Shown piece after piece: positions 33,101 through 44,762 of a DNA stretch of 64,000 bases; within the stretch, counting starts at the first letter, position 1, and every line of letters starts with the position of its first letter. Location: positions 1,550,001-1,614,000 of the forward strand of contig JAJUBI010000002.1 in NCBI GenBank assembly GCA_022419385.1, read 5' to 3'. The DNA comes from Paraconiothyrium sp. Pb-2020. Lineage: Eukaryota > Ascomycota > Dothideomycetes > Pleosporales > Didymosphaeriaceae. The position numbers and the translations under genes are program-made. The notes beneath the pieces were generated by a model. That model had not been told where the DNA came from and did not search any database. It saw only the letters and a list, made by a program, of their open reading frames with translations.

Positions 33101-36100
33101 ATACACACAAGCAAAGAAGGCGAAGACTGTTGGAACCCAAACGACTGTAAGGCTAGGACCGGCCAAAGAAAGACCAGCTAGCTCACCCCGCCCGCGCGGA
33201 GACGGATGGATTCCATAGTTACTTGTGACGCAAGGGGTGAAAGCGCTCCCCTATAGCTTCATGTCGGTGCTGACATACTAAGGAAAATGTAGACGTATCT
33301 ACGTGGCAGGTCCCATTATACGACGAAGCCTAACGCGTACCGACCGGAACAAGACGACGTCGAATCGGGCGGGTAGGATGACCGCAACCTCGCAGGCTTT
33401 GGAGGTGATGATATATCAGGGTGGACGCTCGTTCATGCCAAGAGGAAAATTGAAAAAGGCAGAAGCAGCATGATCCTAGAGAGGACAGGCGGACGGGATT
33501 ACGAGGGACCGACAATCTACGACGCCGAACGTATGCCACGGCTAATACAGCATCTTGCCAGGCAAACGAAGACTTCGACGTCGTACTGCCCTTCCGAACG
33601 AATCTGCTGTAAGCGAGCCGTCTGCAGACGCACTCTCCTCGTACGTACCATTTGCGACACGACGGACCCCGGACCGATCATATATTGGAGAAGCACGTAA
33701 GGCCCATTATGGTCGGTCAGGGCAGGCAGAGAAGGCAGAGTCCCCATCGAATAAGCTGAGGATGGCAACACACATAAAAATTGGACATGTGTAGGTATCG
33801 CTCCTTTTGGCAGGAAGAACACCACCAGAGAGTTGCGGCAGCATTCAGGTCAGTCGTCCCTTTCTCATCAACTTGTTTTGCTCCTTCTCATGATGATGCC
33901 CTCGTGGTAGCGAAAGCCACCATGTGTGTTCCGATGTAGTTCATGTTGGAAACTTCTCAATCAATCTTCTTGAGACTGCGAAAGCTCTGTTCGTCGTCGC
34001 TTCAGCCCAGATGCTAATGATAATTAAGGAAGAAAGCATTTTCTTTCATGAAAGCAAAAGAGATGTTTTCGGTGCACTTCTCACCCCGAAGTGAGGACAC
34101 ATCAGTTGACCATCCAAATGCACGGTTGAACAGCTCCTGTCGTGGCCGAGTCTTGCGAAGGGCTGTGCTTGTTCATCAGCGGCCTGGCTGCACAGCGGAA
34201 CGGTAAGTGCCCCTACGATGCTGAATACCGTTGTTTTCCCTTCATGAGACGAAACCGTTCCGATTTTTTTTGTGTTGATAGCGTCGGTTCACTGATCCTG
34301 TGAAGATGTTGGAGTCTCCTTTCTTCGATTCTGACCAATACCATGCTAACGTCCCCGAGGAAAGATTATATCCTCAGTTAATTGGTTCGGGTAGGAAAGC
34401 CTCCAGTCCCAAACCAGAGTATTGCTATTGGCATGAGGCTCGTCCCGCATTCGAAAACGGAGCTATCCTCCACCATCGCGTCGATACGATTTCAGGAGGA
34501 CAACGGCATTTAACTCCTACGAAGAGCAGTCTTCTTCTATCACCTCAAGACCTATCTTTCGCGATCGGCCTTCTAGCTTGTCGACCTTTTGATCTGCCCG
34601 TCGGCGACATGTCCTTCTATGACGGACCTTCGGGCAGCGGAGATTTGAGGTAATCCGGAAAGACATTGATTCGCAGATTCATTAGGTCGTACGATACACG
34701 CGATAGCTCCAAATGGCTCCGAACCCTTAGCAGGATATCGCCAAAGTCCCTAACGGCTGGTGGTCAAGTTCGCATGTTGCAATGTGTTGCTGAAGCGAAG
34801 ATGCAGCCAACTCTCGCCTTGCACGAACTCGGAGACCGGAAGTGCCGATCTGCGAGACCAATAGAGAGCCGGCCCAAAGCCGTCCAGACAAGACCTGCAA
34901 TGTTTCATGTTAGTATATTATATCCACATCGTTGCAAAATCAAGGCAGAACAACATTGGCCACCATCCGCATCGCACAACCTAGCCGACACAAGTGTCGT
35001 CACCCTCATCCGCACCGACTCTCTCACCCCAACCTCAAGGAAGTAGAAGAGATCAGGGCGAATCGCACGCATAGCGCAACAACACCCGACATCCAATACT
35101 AAGCAACGCTTAAAATCTCCTCGATCAATAGCCGGCACCTTAGGACGAGTCACTGCGCGTCGGCAGGACAGACATCCAACACCAGACAACTTGCCTGAAT
35201 CTGACAGCGTGGCATACGTCTCTCGGATCATGCTACATCAACAATACTTCCCGCTAACGCTGCGTCCGTATCATACCTCTCAAAACGTGATCCCAAGCCC
35301 AAGGGTGTGACACCGCCACCGCACATCAGAGGTCCCGTATGGCAGCCTTTCGTGAACGTCAGGGGGGATCTGTTCGTGAAGCGTCATACGGGACGTGTTG
35401 CGTAGGAGAAGTGGGTAGCCAGGAGCTCGCGGATAGGTTGGGGGGTAGAGGCCGCGTGCTTAGGGAGATGCGGTGTTGGGCCTTGTGGGTAGGATGACGG
35501 AAGATGAGAAGGCAGGAAGATATGAATTGAAGATTTGGACGGAGGTTGTGGAGATGTTGGCGGAGCTTTCGATGGCAACGGGCGGAAACGACGAGCGCGG
35601 AGACAACGAGAAAGAAGAAAAGTACCTGTATATCAGACGGGTTGAGTCAGTACTGACAAGAGCCAGATACAGTCTCACTTGAGAGGTCGCTTTGATCGGT
35701 CCTTGGACTTTGTGTTCTAAGTCGCATCGGCAGGCCCTGGCGGGTATCAACGGCTCGAAACGTGGATGTTATTCGCGTGGACAATGTGGCTACTGATTGG
35801 AGTCAGCAGCTCATTTAGCTGGGTGACTGCCACCACAAAACAATACTAGCCGAGCACCAGAGGCTTAGTCTAGCCTGCGGAAGCTGTAGACGCCTACAGG
35901 GTACGAGCTTATTACCCCCGAATCAGACTCAAGCAAGAAGAGTTAACAATTGGATTCAGGTCATTGTTGAAGAACGCCGATGCTGTTGGAAACGAAAGAC
36001 GACGATAGAACACTTACTTTGAGAGCAGGAAGAAGATCAAGAGAAGCTGTAATAATTGGCCCCTCTTTGCGACTACTATCATTCCGGAAAGGTTACTTAT

Positions 36101-36483
36101 TGGTGATCGTTCTGGTTTTGCGTCATATCGTCGACTGCCGATCTCTGGAAAATTCGAAAATATCTTGAAGAGGCTTCTTGATAGATCCGATGTATCCGAT
36201 CAGAGAAAGTTTGGATCATGAGGAAAGTGACAGACTTGAAGCCACGCTTTACTTGCGTTACTGGTAAGGCCGGGTTCATTGGTCGTAAGTGACATTGCGG
36301 AAATTGCTTGCTCTAGCTAACGAGGTTCGATAACGAGACGTAGATGTGTATGGTGCGAGCGGAGAAGATTCAGACTTCTTCAACGCAATGCTTCTAATAC
36401 AGTGGCGTGTTACAGTCGAAAGTTGTATTGTATTACCATCCGTTGGACGCCTAAAGAAGAAAGAAAAGCGCAGCATGGATGCC
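30193..36483. other. 6.3-kb gene-poor interval
   Basis: Both strands show only overlapping frames of at most about 160 codons, without recognised domains or consistent splice structure. I looked for transposase, reverse transcriptase and integrase motifs, LTR ends, and tRNA or rRNA blocks, and recognised none. A 117-codon plus frame (34300-34653) is the most protein-like but has no match I know. Base composition is not strikingly AT-rich, unlike heavy RIP. It may hold diverged relics or unannotated lncRNA. Confidence 0.45.
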
Positions 36484-38336
36484 TCAAGTCCGTTTCACGG
36501 CAATGGGGTACGTCGAATCTTGGTCAACATCTTCAGGACTCTCCCCCCGGCTGTAGTCGTCGTGAGCAATCTCTTCGAGCGACAAGCCTCTTGTCTCCTT
36601 GAGGAATACAAAAGTGCCGAGAGCGATACATGCATCTGCAAGGCCCCAGAAGAGGAAGGTACCCCATCCCATATCGTCGATCATATATGGCGTGACTAGC
36701 GAGAAGATGAAGTTGAAAAGCCATTGAGAAGACACTCCAACTGCGACACCAGGCTCTCGAATGCGTGTAGGAAAGATTTCGGAGACGTACGGCCATGGGA
36801 GGGGTCCCCAGCTAAAGTTATATGCGATAACGAAAAGGTATATCAAAGCAACTGTTGCGATACCGCTGGAGGTTGTGTTTCCGTCAGAAGGAGCAGGGAT
36901 GTTCTTCACTACGGCAGCACAGCTGATCTGGCATGCGGCCATGAAGACCGCACCCCATATGAGGACCTGTCGGCGACCGACCCGTTCTGAGAGGATGAAG
37001 ACGAAGATCGAACATGCCACAACTTTTACGGCGCCGAATATGGCTGTCAGGAGGAGGTTCTTGTCGCCAGCTCCTACAAGAAGCTTGAAGTACTGCGGAC
37101 CAAAGTATGCGAAGGCGGTGGCTCCGGTGGCCTGTTGCGCGGCGAAAACGGTGAAAGCGGTCAAGATACGCTTGAAGTTCGGCCATTCAAGCAGTTCTGG
37201 AACGACATATCAGCTTCTGTGCGTGCTCAAGATGGGTGGTGCCGCGGCTGTACCTTTGGCGTGGAAGCCTTCTGTCTCACGTGCCTCAATCTCGACGCCG
37301 GTGCGGATCTCCTCCATTTCGTCCGCCACCTCTTGGGAGTCACATGCGCGTACCCATGTCAAGCTTTCCCATGCCTCCACATGCCTTCCCGTCTGTGTTA
37401 GCCACCTCGTCGACTCTTTGAGGGTGAGCATGCCAAGGCCGAGGAGCGCAGCAGGAACGATTTGCAGGCCGATGGGGATTTGCCATTGCATTGCCTTGTG
37501 GCTGGAGACGCCCTTGAGGACCCCATAGTCGACCCAGTACGAAACAAATATGCCCTTGCGTGCGTGTTAGCTGTGCGGTCCTGCGCAGTCGATGGGCTGG
37601 TGTTGACCGGGACTGCGCGGGGACACGGACGGGGAAGGCGCGACTCACTATGGTATAATTGAGCTGGAAAAAGCTTCCTATGCGCCCGCGCAGGTGCTTT
37701 GGGGCCATCTCAGAGCTGTACATGGGGACAACAACCGTCGCAGCACCCAGGCCTATGCCCGCAATGATGCGTCCGGCGTAGAAGGCGCCCATAGCATGGG
37801 TATTGATGGTCTGAATGACAGCACCGACGACGAAGATGGCCGACGCCAGCGCGAGCGTCTTGCGACGGCCATAGCGGTTTGTGATGGGCCAGGCGACAAA
37901 GCAGGCGAGGAAGGCTCCCAGTTGCTGCAGGCCGACTGCGAGGCTGTTGACGCGAGTCCGATGAGCGGTGTCGTAGCGGAAGAAAGAGACGAAGGACTGT
38001 AGCGTCAGCACGCCGCCTACACGACGCTGTTAGCCGCGCCGAGGACGTCTTTCACAGTGCGAGCGTACCGACACTAGGCGGCTGTGGGTCAGCGAGGGTA
38101 TGCCATGGTGGACGGGGAGGGAAAACCGTGGTCGGTGGTGTGGGGCGGGTTGGAAAGAGCGGCCGCGAGATATCGCCAGGACGTCCAAACGCTCACCCCC
38201 ACCATCAATTCGAGGCCGCACGCCCCGGCAGGGGCAACACTCACATTCCCGAGTCGTAGCCAAAGAGGAAACCACCGATGCAGACCACCGTTCCCAGCCA
38301 GTACGCTCGGATGTTACCAAGCGTCGAGGCTGGCAT
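36484..38336 (-). CDS. MFS sugar/quinate-type transporter with a 5-nt microexon
   Basis: Proton-coupled sugar/quinate-permease-like MFS transporter of the plasma membrane. Exons are 38336-38245, 38073-38069 (5 nt), 38016-37649, 37554-37254 and 37196-36484. Introns are 171, 52, 94 and 57 nt, all GT-AG, giving 492 aa. The microexon TGTCG is needed to keep frame and builds the conserved loop GFLFGYDSGIVGGVLTLQSF. Other signatures are NRYGRRKTLALASA, AGIGLGAATVVVPMYSSEMAPKHLRGR, QWQIPIGLQIVPA, KESTRWL, SERVGRR, WGPLPWPYVSEIFPTR and the C-terminal KETRGLSLEEI. About 12 hydrophobic helices are visible. The substrate is not deducible beyond the family; quinate permease and hexose/lactose-like fungal paralogs look most similar. 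Confidence 0.93.
38069..38073 (-). other. 5-nt microexon of the MFS transporter
   Basis: TGTCG is flanked by CCGCCTAG (acceptor, ending 38074) and GTACGC (donor, from 38068). The downstream intron is 52 nt with a GGCTAAC branch site. Joining gives the codons ATT-GTC-GGC (I-V-G). Skipping the microexon shifts the frame, and retaining the intron gives a stop within six codons. Confidence 0.85.
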
Positions 38337-39007
38337 GCTGTCCGTTTCCGCGCAGGGGGAGAGGAAAGCTTGAGGAGCAGATTCCAGGGCAGCGATGCTG
38401 TTCCTTAAAACGCCGCACAACCTTCACGCTCACCCATAGACGCTGTGGGAGTGCATATCACGCAATCATCGCCCTGCATATCGTCGACGTAGGGTTATGA
38501 CGGTCTGAACAGACGTCGAGCCCACCCTAGCAAAATGCGGGGGGATCTGCAGGGCACCGTCGCCACGGTGGCGCTAGCATGGAAGCCGCATACGAACGTC
38601 ACTCGAAAGCGGCTATCGGACGGAGAGACCTGCGGTTGGACATACGATGCGTGCAAAGAGCTGTGAGCCTTGTGCCTGCAATCCGAGTGATACGCAGCAT
38701 CCGACATCAATGTTTCCATTTCATTTGGGAAAACGAAGAACGACTATCACCCATGCAATCTTGATTACGCCTTTCTCCGCATTTCGCCCGTAGAGTAATT
38801 TTATCCATCGGACGCGGAGCTGCGGTAGGTGGAGATCACGAGAGGAGGGGAGTCGGACAGCGGCAATCGGCGACAAAGGCCCCTGATTTGACCGCGAGAC
38901 TGAACCACTCTCGCGGACGACAACGCACGCTGTATCCAGATCCTTTCAGTACCAATTTTGAAGAACAATTTCAAAATCGTCTTTAGAACTCTACAATCGT
39001 ATCCGAA
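38337..39007. promoter_or_regulatory. divergent promoter region, MFS transporter / sulfatase
   Basis: 670 bp separate the two divergent start codons and no gene is supported within. Co-regulation of sugar/organic-acid uptake with a sulfatase is possible but unproven. Confidence 0.45.
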
Positions 39008-41345
39008 ATGGCAGGAAAGAAGCGCCCCAACATTCTAGTCATCCTAGCAGACGACCTAGGTTTTAGCGACATCGGATGCTTCGGCGGGGAAATCGAAACT
39101 CCGCATCTTGACAAGGTATACAGTCCCCAAAACTCACATCTCATCCACATATCACTCTCTAAAAAAAGGCATCCGGGCTATGAAACATGTTCTTTACAAA
39201 CGTTGAACTGCTATCGACATTCCCGGCGCTGACTTATACAGCTCGCAAAACAAGGCATTCGCTTCACAGATTTCCACGCCGCGGCAGCATGTTCACCCTC
39301 TCGAGCTATGCTCATGACCGGCACAGACCACCATATAGCAGGCTTGGGAAATCTCATCGAATGGACGAACATCTCGGGCCAAAATGACCCGAATGGAAAG
39401 ATGTCGACTGCTCCCCAGAGAGGCATGCCGGGGTACGAGGGGTATCTGAATGAACGTGTCGCTACTGGTATGTCTAACATGAGTAAAATTTTTAACACTG
39501 GGGACTGTTCTCTTAGTGCATCGGTCGATGCCTCTGGCTACCACTGCAATAATTAGAACGAATGATCCTACATTTCGAGCGCAAGGCTAATGTCACGTGC
39601 AGTGAGCGAGGTTCTTCAAGACGCCGGATATGCGACTTTAATGTCGGGTAAATGGCACTTGGGACTTACACCAGATCGGTCGCCAAAGGTAAGAGGGTTC
39701 GATAAGTCATTCGCGCATCTACCTGCCTGTAAGTCTGCACTTTGCTTTTCACGCCACCATTCTCATCCCCTCGTACTACGAATGATAATTTCATGGTTTC
39801 ACTAGAGTGTTTATCAAGCACAACCAGCGTTAACTTCTCCCCTTTACCTTTTCACTTTCCAGGATTGAGCACGTGATTTTCAATTCACTAACGGCCTCAA
39901 GGCAGCAACCACTACGCCTATGAGCCTCAACTTGATAAAGCTGCCGGCGACAAGATCCCGGACTTTATGACCATGTCCTTCATTGCGCTACACTCCGAGA
40001 ACGGCGAGTACGTGCGCAAACTACCCGACGGCTGGTATTCGAGCAACGGATACGGCGACAAGCTTATTCATTATCTGAAAGAGTGGCATTCTGAAAACCC
40101 ACAGCATGAGAAGCCTTTCTTTGCGTACCTGCCCTTCACAGCACCACATTGGCCTCTCCAGGCGCCAAAGGACTTCATCGATAAGTACCGCGGCGAGTAT
40201 GATGAAGGTCCAGATGTCCTACGCGAAAAGCGGCTGCAGCGTCTGAAAGAGCTAGGCATGATTCCCCAGGATGTAACTCCGCATCCGGTTGTAGCGGACG
40301 AGGTGAAGCCATGGGCCGAGATGTCAGGTTTCGAACGCAAGATGTCAAGTCGAGCGATGGAGTGCTTTGCCGGTATGGTGTCATGCATTGATTACAATGT
40401 TGGTCGCGTGCTTGAGCATCTTGAGCAGATTGGCGAGCTGGACAATACTTTTGTGTGCTTTATGAGCGATAATGGGGCAGAGGGCGCCGCCTATGAGAGC
40501 TATCCAATCGTACAGGGACAGATGATGGGACATTTGCAGAAGTACTACGATAATAGCTACGAAAACCTGGGCAACGGGAACAGCTTCATTTGGTACGGAC
40601 CGCGGTGGGCGCAAGCAGCCACAGCGCCAAGTAGACTGTAAGTTCTTCACCATTCATATCTCCTTTGCCTCACTCAACCCTGCACAGTTACAAAGCCTAC
40701 ACCACCGAAGGCGGTGTCCGCGTCCCTTTCCTCGCCAAATTCCCCAATAACACTCTTGATTCTGCCCGCGCAAACAGCATAACGGACACCTTCGCCACCA
40801 TCATGGATATCATGCCGACAATCCTCGACATGGCTGGAGTCACGCACCCCGCCCCCTCCTACCGTGGCCGAGAAATCGTGCACATGCGCGGGAAGTCTAT
40901 GATGCCCTTCATCACCGGCACCACCTCCTCCGTTCACAAAGAAGATTTCATCCAAGGCTGGGAAACCTGTGGGCGCGCGGCTGTACGCAAGGGCGACTTC
41001 AAAATCGTGTTTATCCCTAAACCAAAAGGAACAGAAAATTGGCAACTATACGACCTCAAGGCTGACCCAGGAGAAGTGTATGACCTGGCGCAGAAGGAAG
41101 AGTACAAAGAGGTTTTTGAGGAGCTGATGCGGTTGTGGGAGCAGTATGTGCTGGAGACGGGAGTTGTACCGTTGGCACCAGAACTGGGAAAGTGGTTGGC
41201 CGCGATGGATGAGCAAATGGTGGAAGATGCGTGGATAGAGTATGAGTACTGGAAGGAGGGTGCGAGGGAGGAGCCGGAGAGGTTTACGAAGAAGCCGTGG
41301 CGGTATCAGCCTAAGTCTGGGGGCATCAAGGTATCGCAGATATAA
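39008..41345 (+). CDS. arylsulfatase-family hydrolase
   Basis: Sulfate ester hydrolase. Five exons: 39008-39115, 39242-39467, 39603-39728, 39902-40637 and 40688-41345. All introns are GT-AG (126, 135, 173 and 50 nt), giving 617 aa. The metal-binding start RPNILVILADDLGFSDIGCFGG is intact. The formylglycine signature CSPSR (Cys at about residue 53) with downstream TG, then GKWHLG and FMSDNGAEG, complete the active site. LPACSNHYAYEPQ and RLYKAYTTEGGVRVP match bacterial-type arylsulfatases, which fungi use for sulfur scavenging. No signal peptide is visible, so the enzyme is probably intracellular. Sulfur-repression control is typical of the family, but I identify no specific site. All four junctions restore conserved motifs. 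Confidence 0.93.
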
Positions 41346-41378
41346 ATGTACGAAGGATAGACAAAGAAGGGCAGCACT

Positions 41379-42170
41379 TTACAAGGACAACTTAATGCCC
41401 CTTGTCATCCTGCGCAACTTCCTATCACCTGCCTGTGTGACCTTATGCTTCCAGTGCTGGAGCCTCTCCAGGTGCCTGGGGTACTCGTGATAGCGTTCTG
41501 CCACTCGACGATTCTCCACCACGGGGTTCCGTACTGTGGTCGGGCTTCCGGGCGCCATGCACTTGACCTTGTACTCCTCCCACGTGAAGAAGTAATCGTC
41601 GTACCCGAATTGCCAGCCCGAGAGATCCAGGACGTATCGCGAGTTGTCTCGGGCCGTGATGGCGATACAGTCATGCTCGTGCACGATTTCTTCTTCGGTC
41701 CGTATGATCTGTTCCTTGATAAGCACGAGCCGCGGGAGTGGGTTAACCGTGATCCATTCGACGTTTTGCACGAAGGGAAGAGCTGTTTAGGTGGTTGAGT
41801 CAGAGTCAATTTGGCTTCACAAGGATTTTTTTCTTTAGTACCTACCTAGAAGACGCTGGCTGATTGTAACAAAAGTGACGTAAACGCTGTCCATGCAAGT
41901 GTTGTCCGTTAGTAAAGCTCGTTCCAGCTTCGAAGGATACTTGTGCCGTCCGGTAGTCCATTGCGTTTCGTAGAATTCTACGCCTGTTTTATTCCGGAAC
42001 AACCAATGATTGCGGTAGAGGGAGGGATCGAGCTGTCTTGCAGTCTGGCGCAAGAGCTCTCTATCGCAGAAGAGGAGCCACAGGCGGGCAAAATCTTTAG
42101 TCTGCTTGCGTATGATGGTAGAGATAGCGGGCTCGCGGCTGGACTTAGGCTTGGTGAGAAATTGGCACAT
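41379..42170 (-). CDS. orphan family member B ('LD-x-G-x-QFG' family)
   Basis: Exons are 42170-41846 and 41782-41379. The 63-nt intron (GTAGGT..ACAG) gives 242 aa. The family is not recognised. The N-terminal part is helical (FARLWLLFCDRELLRQTARQL). The second exon holds ITVNPLPRLVLIKEQII, then DCIAITARDNSRYVLDLSGWQFGYDDYFFTWEEYK, the core shared with the genes at 28.5 and 44.8 kb, then a basic helical tail (LERLQHWKHKVTQAGDRKLRRM). The acidic DD-Y-FFTWEEY hook follows the QFG motif in all three members. There is no TM segment or signal peptide. The true start could lie in a further upstream exon, since the frame is open above 42170. Divergent neighbour: the 42533 gene. Confidence 0.68.
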
Positions 42171-42532
42171 GATGGCTTGGGTGGAGTTGAGGTACAGTGA
42201 CGGGAAGAATATGGGCAGCCTCCTCCTGAATGCTCATGTGTGTTAATGGGTGTGCAGAGCCAGTACAGTTTATTCACTGTTATTGTGCGTTCCGATAGGG
42301 ACTAGCGCCGCCCCAGGTTGTTCACTCCAGTGGTATGAATTCTCTTCCACAGCTGGATATTAGTTCGCTCAAGCCCACGCCAGTGGTCATTTGGCCTTTT
42401 CACCTGAACCGCAATCCCCTCCGGTGGCCTACATAACGAACTTTTCCTGCTACCAGATCAGTTACCCCACTTGCCTTTCCGCACAGCAACCTATCAACCG
42501 ACAACCTCGATTCCTACAACCCTAGCTACAAC
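42171..42532. promoter_or_regulatory. divergent promoter region, orphan B / 42533 gene
   Basis: About 360 bp between divergent starts. It may include an unrecognised first exon of orphan family member B. No other feature is seen. Confidence 0.4.
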
Positions 42533-44164
42533 ATGCGGGCCAAGCAGCTGCTCGTTGAGATGATCAGGCTCGCACAACAACAAGCGACTGAACAGCTCCA
42601 GGACGTGTGGCACCTTTCGGCTTACACAGAAGAGAAGAAGCCGGACGTCTACCTTCAACTCGACATTCACGATCATGCCAACCGCGGCGGTCGCTACGTA
42701 GGCGAGCCACATAACGCCACAGGCGTGAACAGGAACAATCGAGAAGGCGAGTACAAGTTCTGGGATGAGTCGAACATGAAGTTGTTCTGGAAGATTGACG
42801 GGATGCCGACCGCCACACGCGCTCTGCTCTACACTATGCGAAAGATCCATAAAATCAGTGAAACGCCTGACGTGTGGATGGGTTTTGTGGGGAGCGTAGA
42901 CAAAGGTAAGCATTCAATATGCACTATGATGACATCAGCTAATCATCGTGTAGAGCTCGGTCCCGCAAAGCCGTGTCGTTTCCGCCTGCAGTCGATTCTG
43001 AAACCGTTGAAGCTCTGGGATAAGCTTTCTGAGAAATATTCGGGACTTGACAAGCTAGCTGAGGTCACCGGAGGAGAACTGTCTGCAAGCTACTGCCAGC
43101 CCTTCTGGGAATTCGCATTCGAGGTCATACGCTGCGCAACGCATATGCTGAAGGCTGGATACAAAACCTACCGCAAAGACAATAAGATGGAGCGCTTCTC
43201 GTGGGCTCGACTCCTCGTGCTACTATTCTTGCCCCAAGAAGAATTGATGAAAGAGTTGATTGGGGCTGGTTTAGCACCGAAGAAACCGCCCGTTGGCTGG
43301 CATCAGCAGGCACGCAAGCAGATGAAGGAAGCACTTATGGGAAACACCAGAGCTAGACTACGCGCCAGCATTCGCAATGGATGGGACGAACTCTGCCGTG
43401 AGCTTGATGAGCTTTACTTCGAGAATGACCTCTACACAGACTTTCCGGTACCGCCGCCTCCGCTCCGAGATGATAGCGAGGACGAGCAAGTTTTGGATCG
43501 TCCACAGAACGAGAGTCGAGATGTCCAGGTCCAGGACACTGAAGTCATCCTAGAGTTTGGTTTAACTAGGTTCCAAGATCAGGAGGGTCGCACCAATACT
43601 CAAGGCAAAAAAAGCAAAGTTGCGAACGCCAATCGGGTGTCCAGCGCGGGAAATATCAAACCAACGACCACACACTACCCTCGTTATCAACATCGACCTC
43701 CGACAGGAGTTCAAGAATCCAAGAAGCGGATCCGAGTCACCAGCGAGAGCGGAGCTGACGATATAGCCAATGGAGAGAAGGCCCTTCAGTGCAAAAAGCA
43801 ACATACTTCGCACCGGCGGCCTTCTCGTTGGGACTTTTCGGATGACGATGTTGAATGGTCGCAGGATCGTGTTCGGGACAACGAGCAGTTATCTAACTCT
43901 CTTGAACAGGCTTTTCAAGCCTTCGCGTTGAAGGGCACAGTGGAGGCTAGCGGCAAGGACAATGAGGAGACAGCCGGGCAGAAGGCGCCAAAGACTAAGG
44001 GAGTCCTAGTAGCGGAGGTCTCCAAGGGGAAGGAGACACCCAAGGAGAAGGAGATCGCTCGAGCCAGGGGAACGCTGAAGACCAAGAATCAAGGCACTGG
44101 AAGTCCTGTTCTTAGCCGTTTTGCTCGGATGAGGAACAATCTGATCAACGGCAAGGGGCCCTGA
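42533..44164 (+). CDS. hypothetical protein with disordered basic C-terminus
   Basis: Exons are 42533-42905 and 42954-44164. The 48-nt intron (GTAAGC..GTAG, with a GCTAATC branch site) is in frame and stop-free, so an unspliced 543-aa form is possible; the spliced form is 527 aa. The N-terminal ~330 residues look folded and helical (QLLVEMIRLAQQQATEQLQDVW, FSWARLLVLLFLPQEELMKEL, W..QARKQMKEAL). Residues beyond about 340 are low-complexity with KxxK clusters (KGKETPKEKEIARARGTLK) that could be nuclear localisation signals. No known domain is seen. A W..L...L.L..E....EL...G pattern resembles one in the 46357 gene (weak). Confidence 0.65.
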   Translation: MRAKQLLVEMIRLAQQQATEQLQDVWHLSAYTEEKKPDVYLQLDIHDHANRGGRYVGEPHNATGVNRNNREGEYKFWDESNMKLFWKIDGMPTATRALLYTMRKIHKISETPDVWMGFVGSVDKGKHSICTMMTSANHRVELGPAKPCRFRLQSILKPLKLWDKLSEKYSGLDKLAEVTGGELSASYCQPFWEFAFEVIRCATHMLKAGYKTYRKDNKMERFSWARLLVLLFLPQEELMKELIGAGLAPKKPPVGWHQQARKQMKEALMGNTRARLRASIRNGWDELCRELDELYFENDLYTDFPVPPPPLRDDSEDEQVLDRPQNESRDVQVQDTEVILEFGLTRFQDQEGRTNTQGKKSKVANANRVSSAGNIKPTTTHYPRYQHRPPTGVQESKKRIRVTSESGADDIANGEKALQCKKQHTSHRRPSRWDFSDDDVEWSQDRVRDNEQLSNSLEQAFQAFALKGTVEASGKDNEETAGQKAPKTKGVLVAEVSKGKETPKEKEIARARGTLKTKNQGTGSPVLSRFARMRNNLINGKGP

Positions 44165-44762
44165 ATCAATTCCCGAAAGAGTTCCAGCACCAAGAAGCCC
44201 TATACGGGGTCTTCGGGCAGTCATACTATGTAAATGAACTTTCTAGATACTACAATAGAAACTTCATGAGAGGATATGCATTCGGTCATCCCAGCTCAAT
44301 GGATTATCATTAAGCGCTATTAGAACTTGCATGCTGCACGCTCTTATTTGCTGTAAATAGTAGACGACCGACCTCCTGCGAAAAGGTTGAAAATTCCCCA
44401 CTGAGTAGCTATTGTAGCATGGATGATAGTTCTCTCGCTAAATGATGCGCATCACTGCTTCCCTGAAGATGGTTGCTACTAGGCCATGTACGGTGATCAT
44501 TTCGGGTTTCGCTCTAAGTAGCCAAGAAATCTATTCCGTAACCATGTATCATGATCATAACCTTGATCTTGCCCTCAGGACATCCTGTCTTAATGTACCG
44601 CTAACCTTCCTAGTCTCTTGCGTCTATGGTCTTGTTTCTTCCGTGTCCCTCAATATGTACTGGTGATCTCTCCCTCCCTCCAAGCCTCAACCAAGAAGTG
44701 CTGCTACGACCTTCCCTCTCACCTTGGTAATTACACCTTGTCGCAGCTCATCTTGCTCCTCC
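44165..44762. other. convergent 3' flanks
   Basis: Contains 44687-44762, an alternative-frame continuation of orphan family member C (LPEEEQDELRQGVITKVRG). Nothing else is recognised. Confidence 0.45.

Noticed and set aside
36761..37528. 255-codon plus-strand open frame
   Set aside because: It is antisense to the MFS transporter, whose exons and conserved motifs explain this DNA. The plus frame has no domain pattern.
39468..39602. Possible extra exon in the sulfatase (VHRSMPLATTAIIRTND frame)
   Set aside because: No GT donor follows it, while one 135-nt intron restores NERVAT-VSEVLQDAGY, which fits the family.
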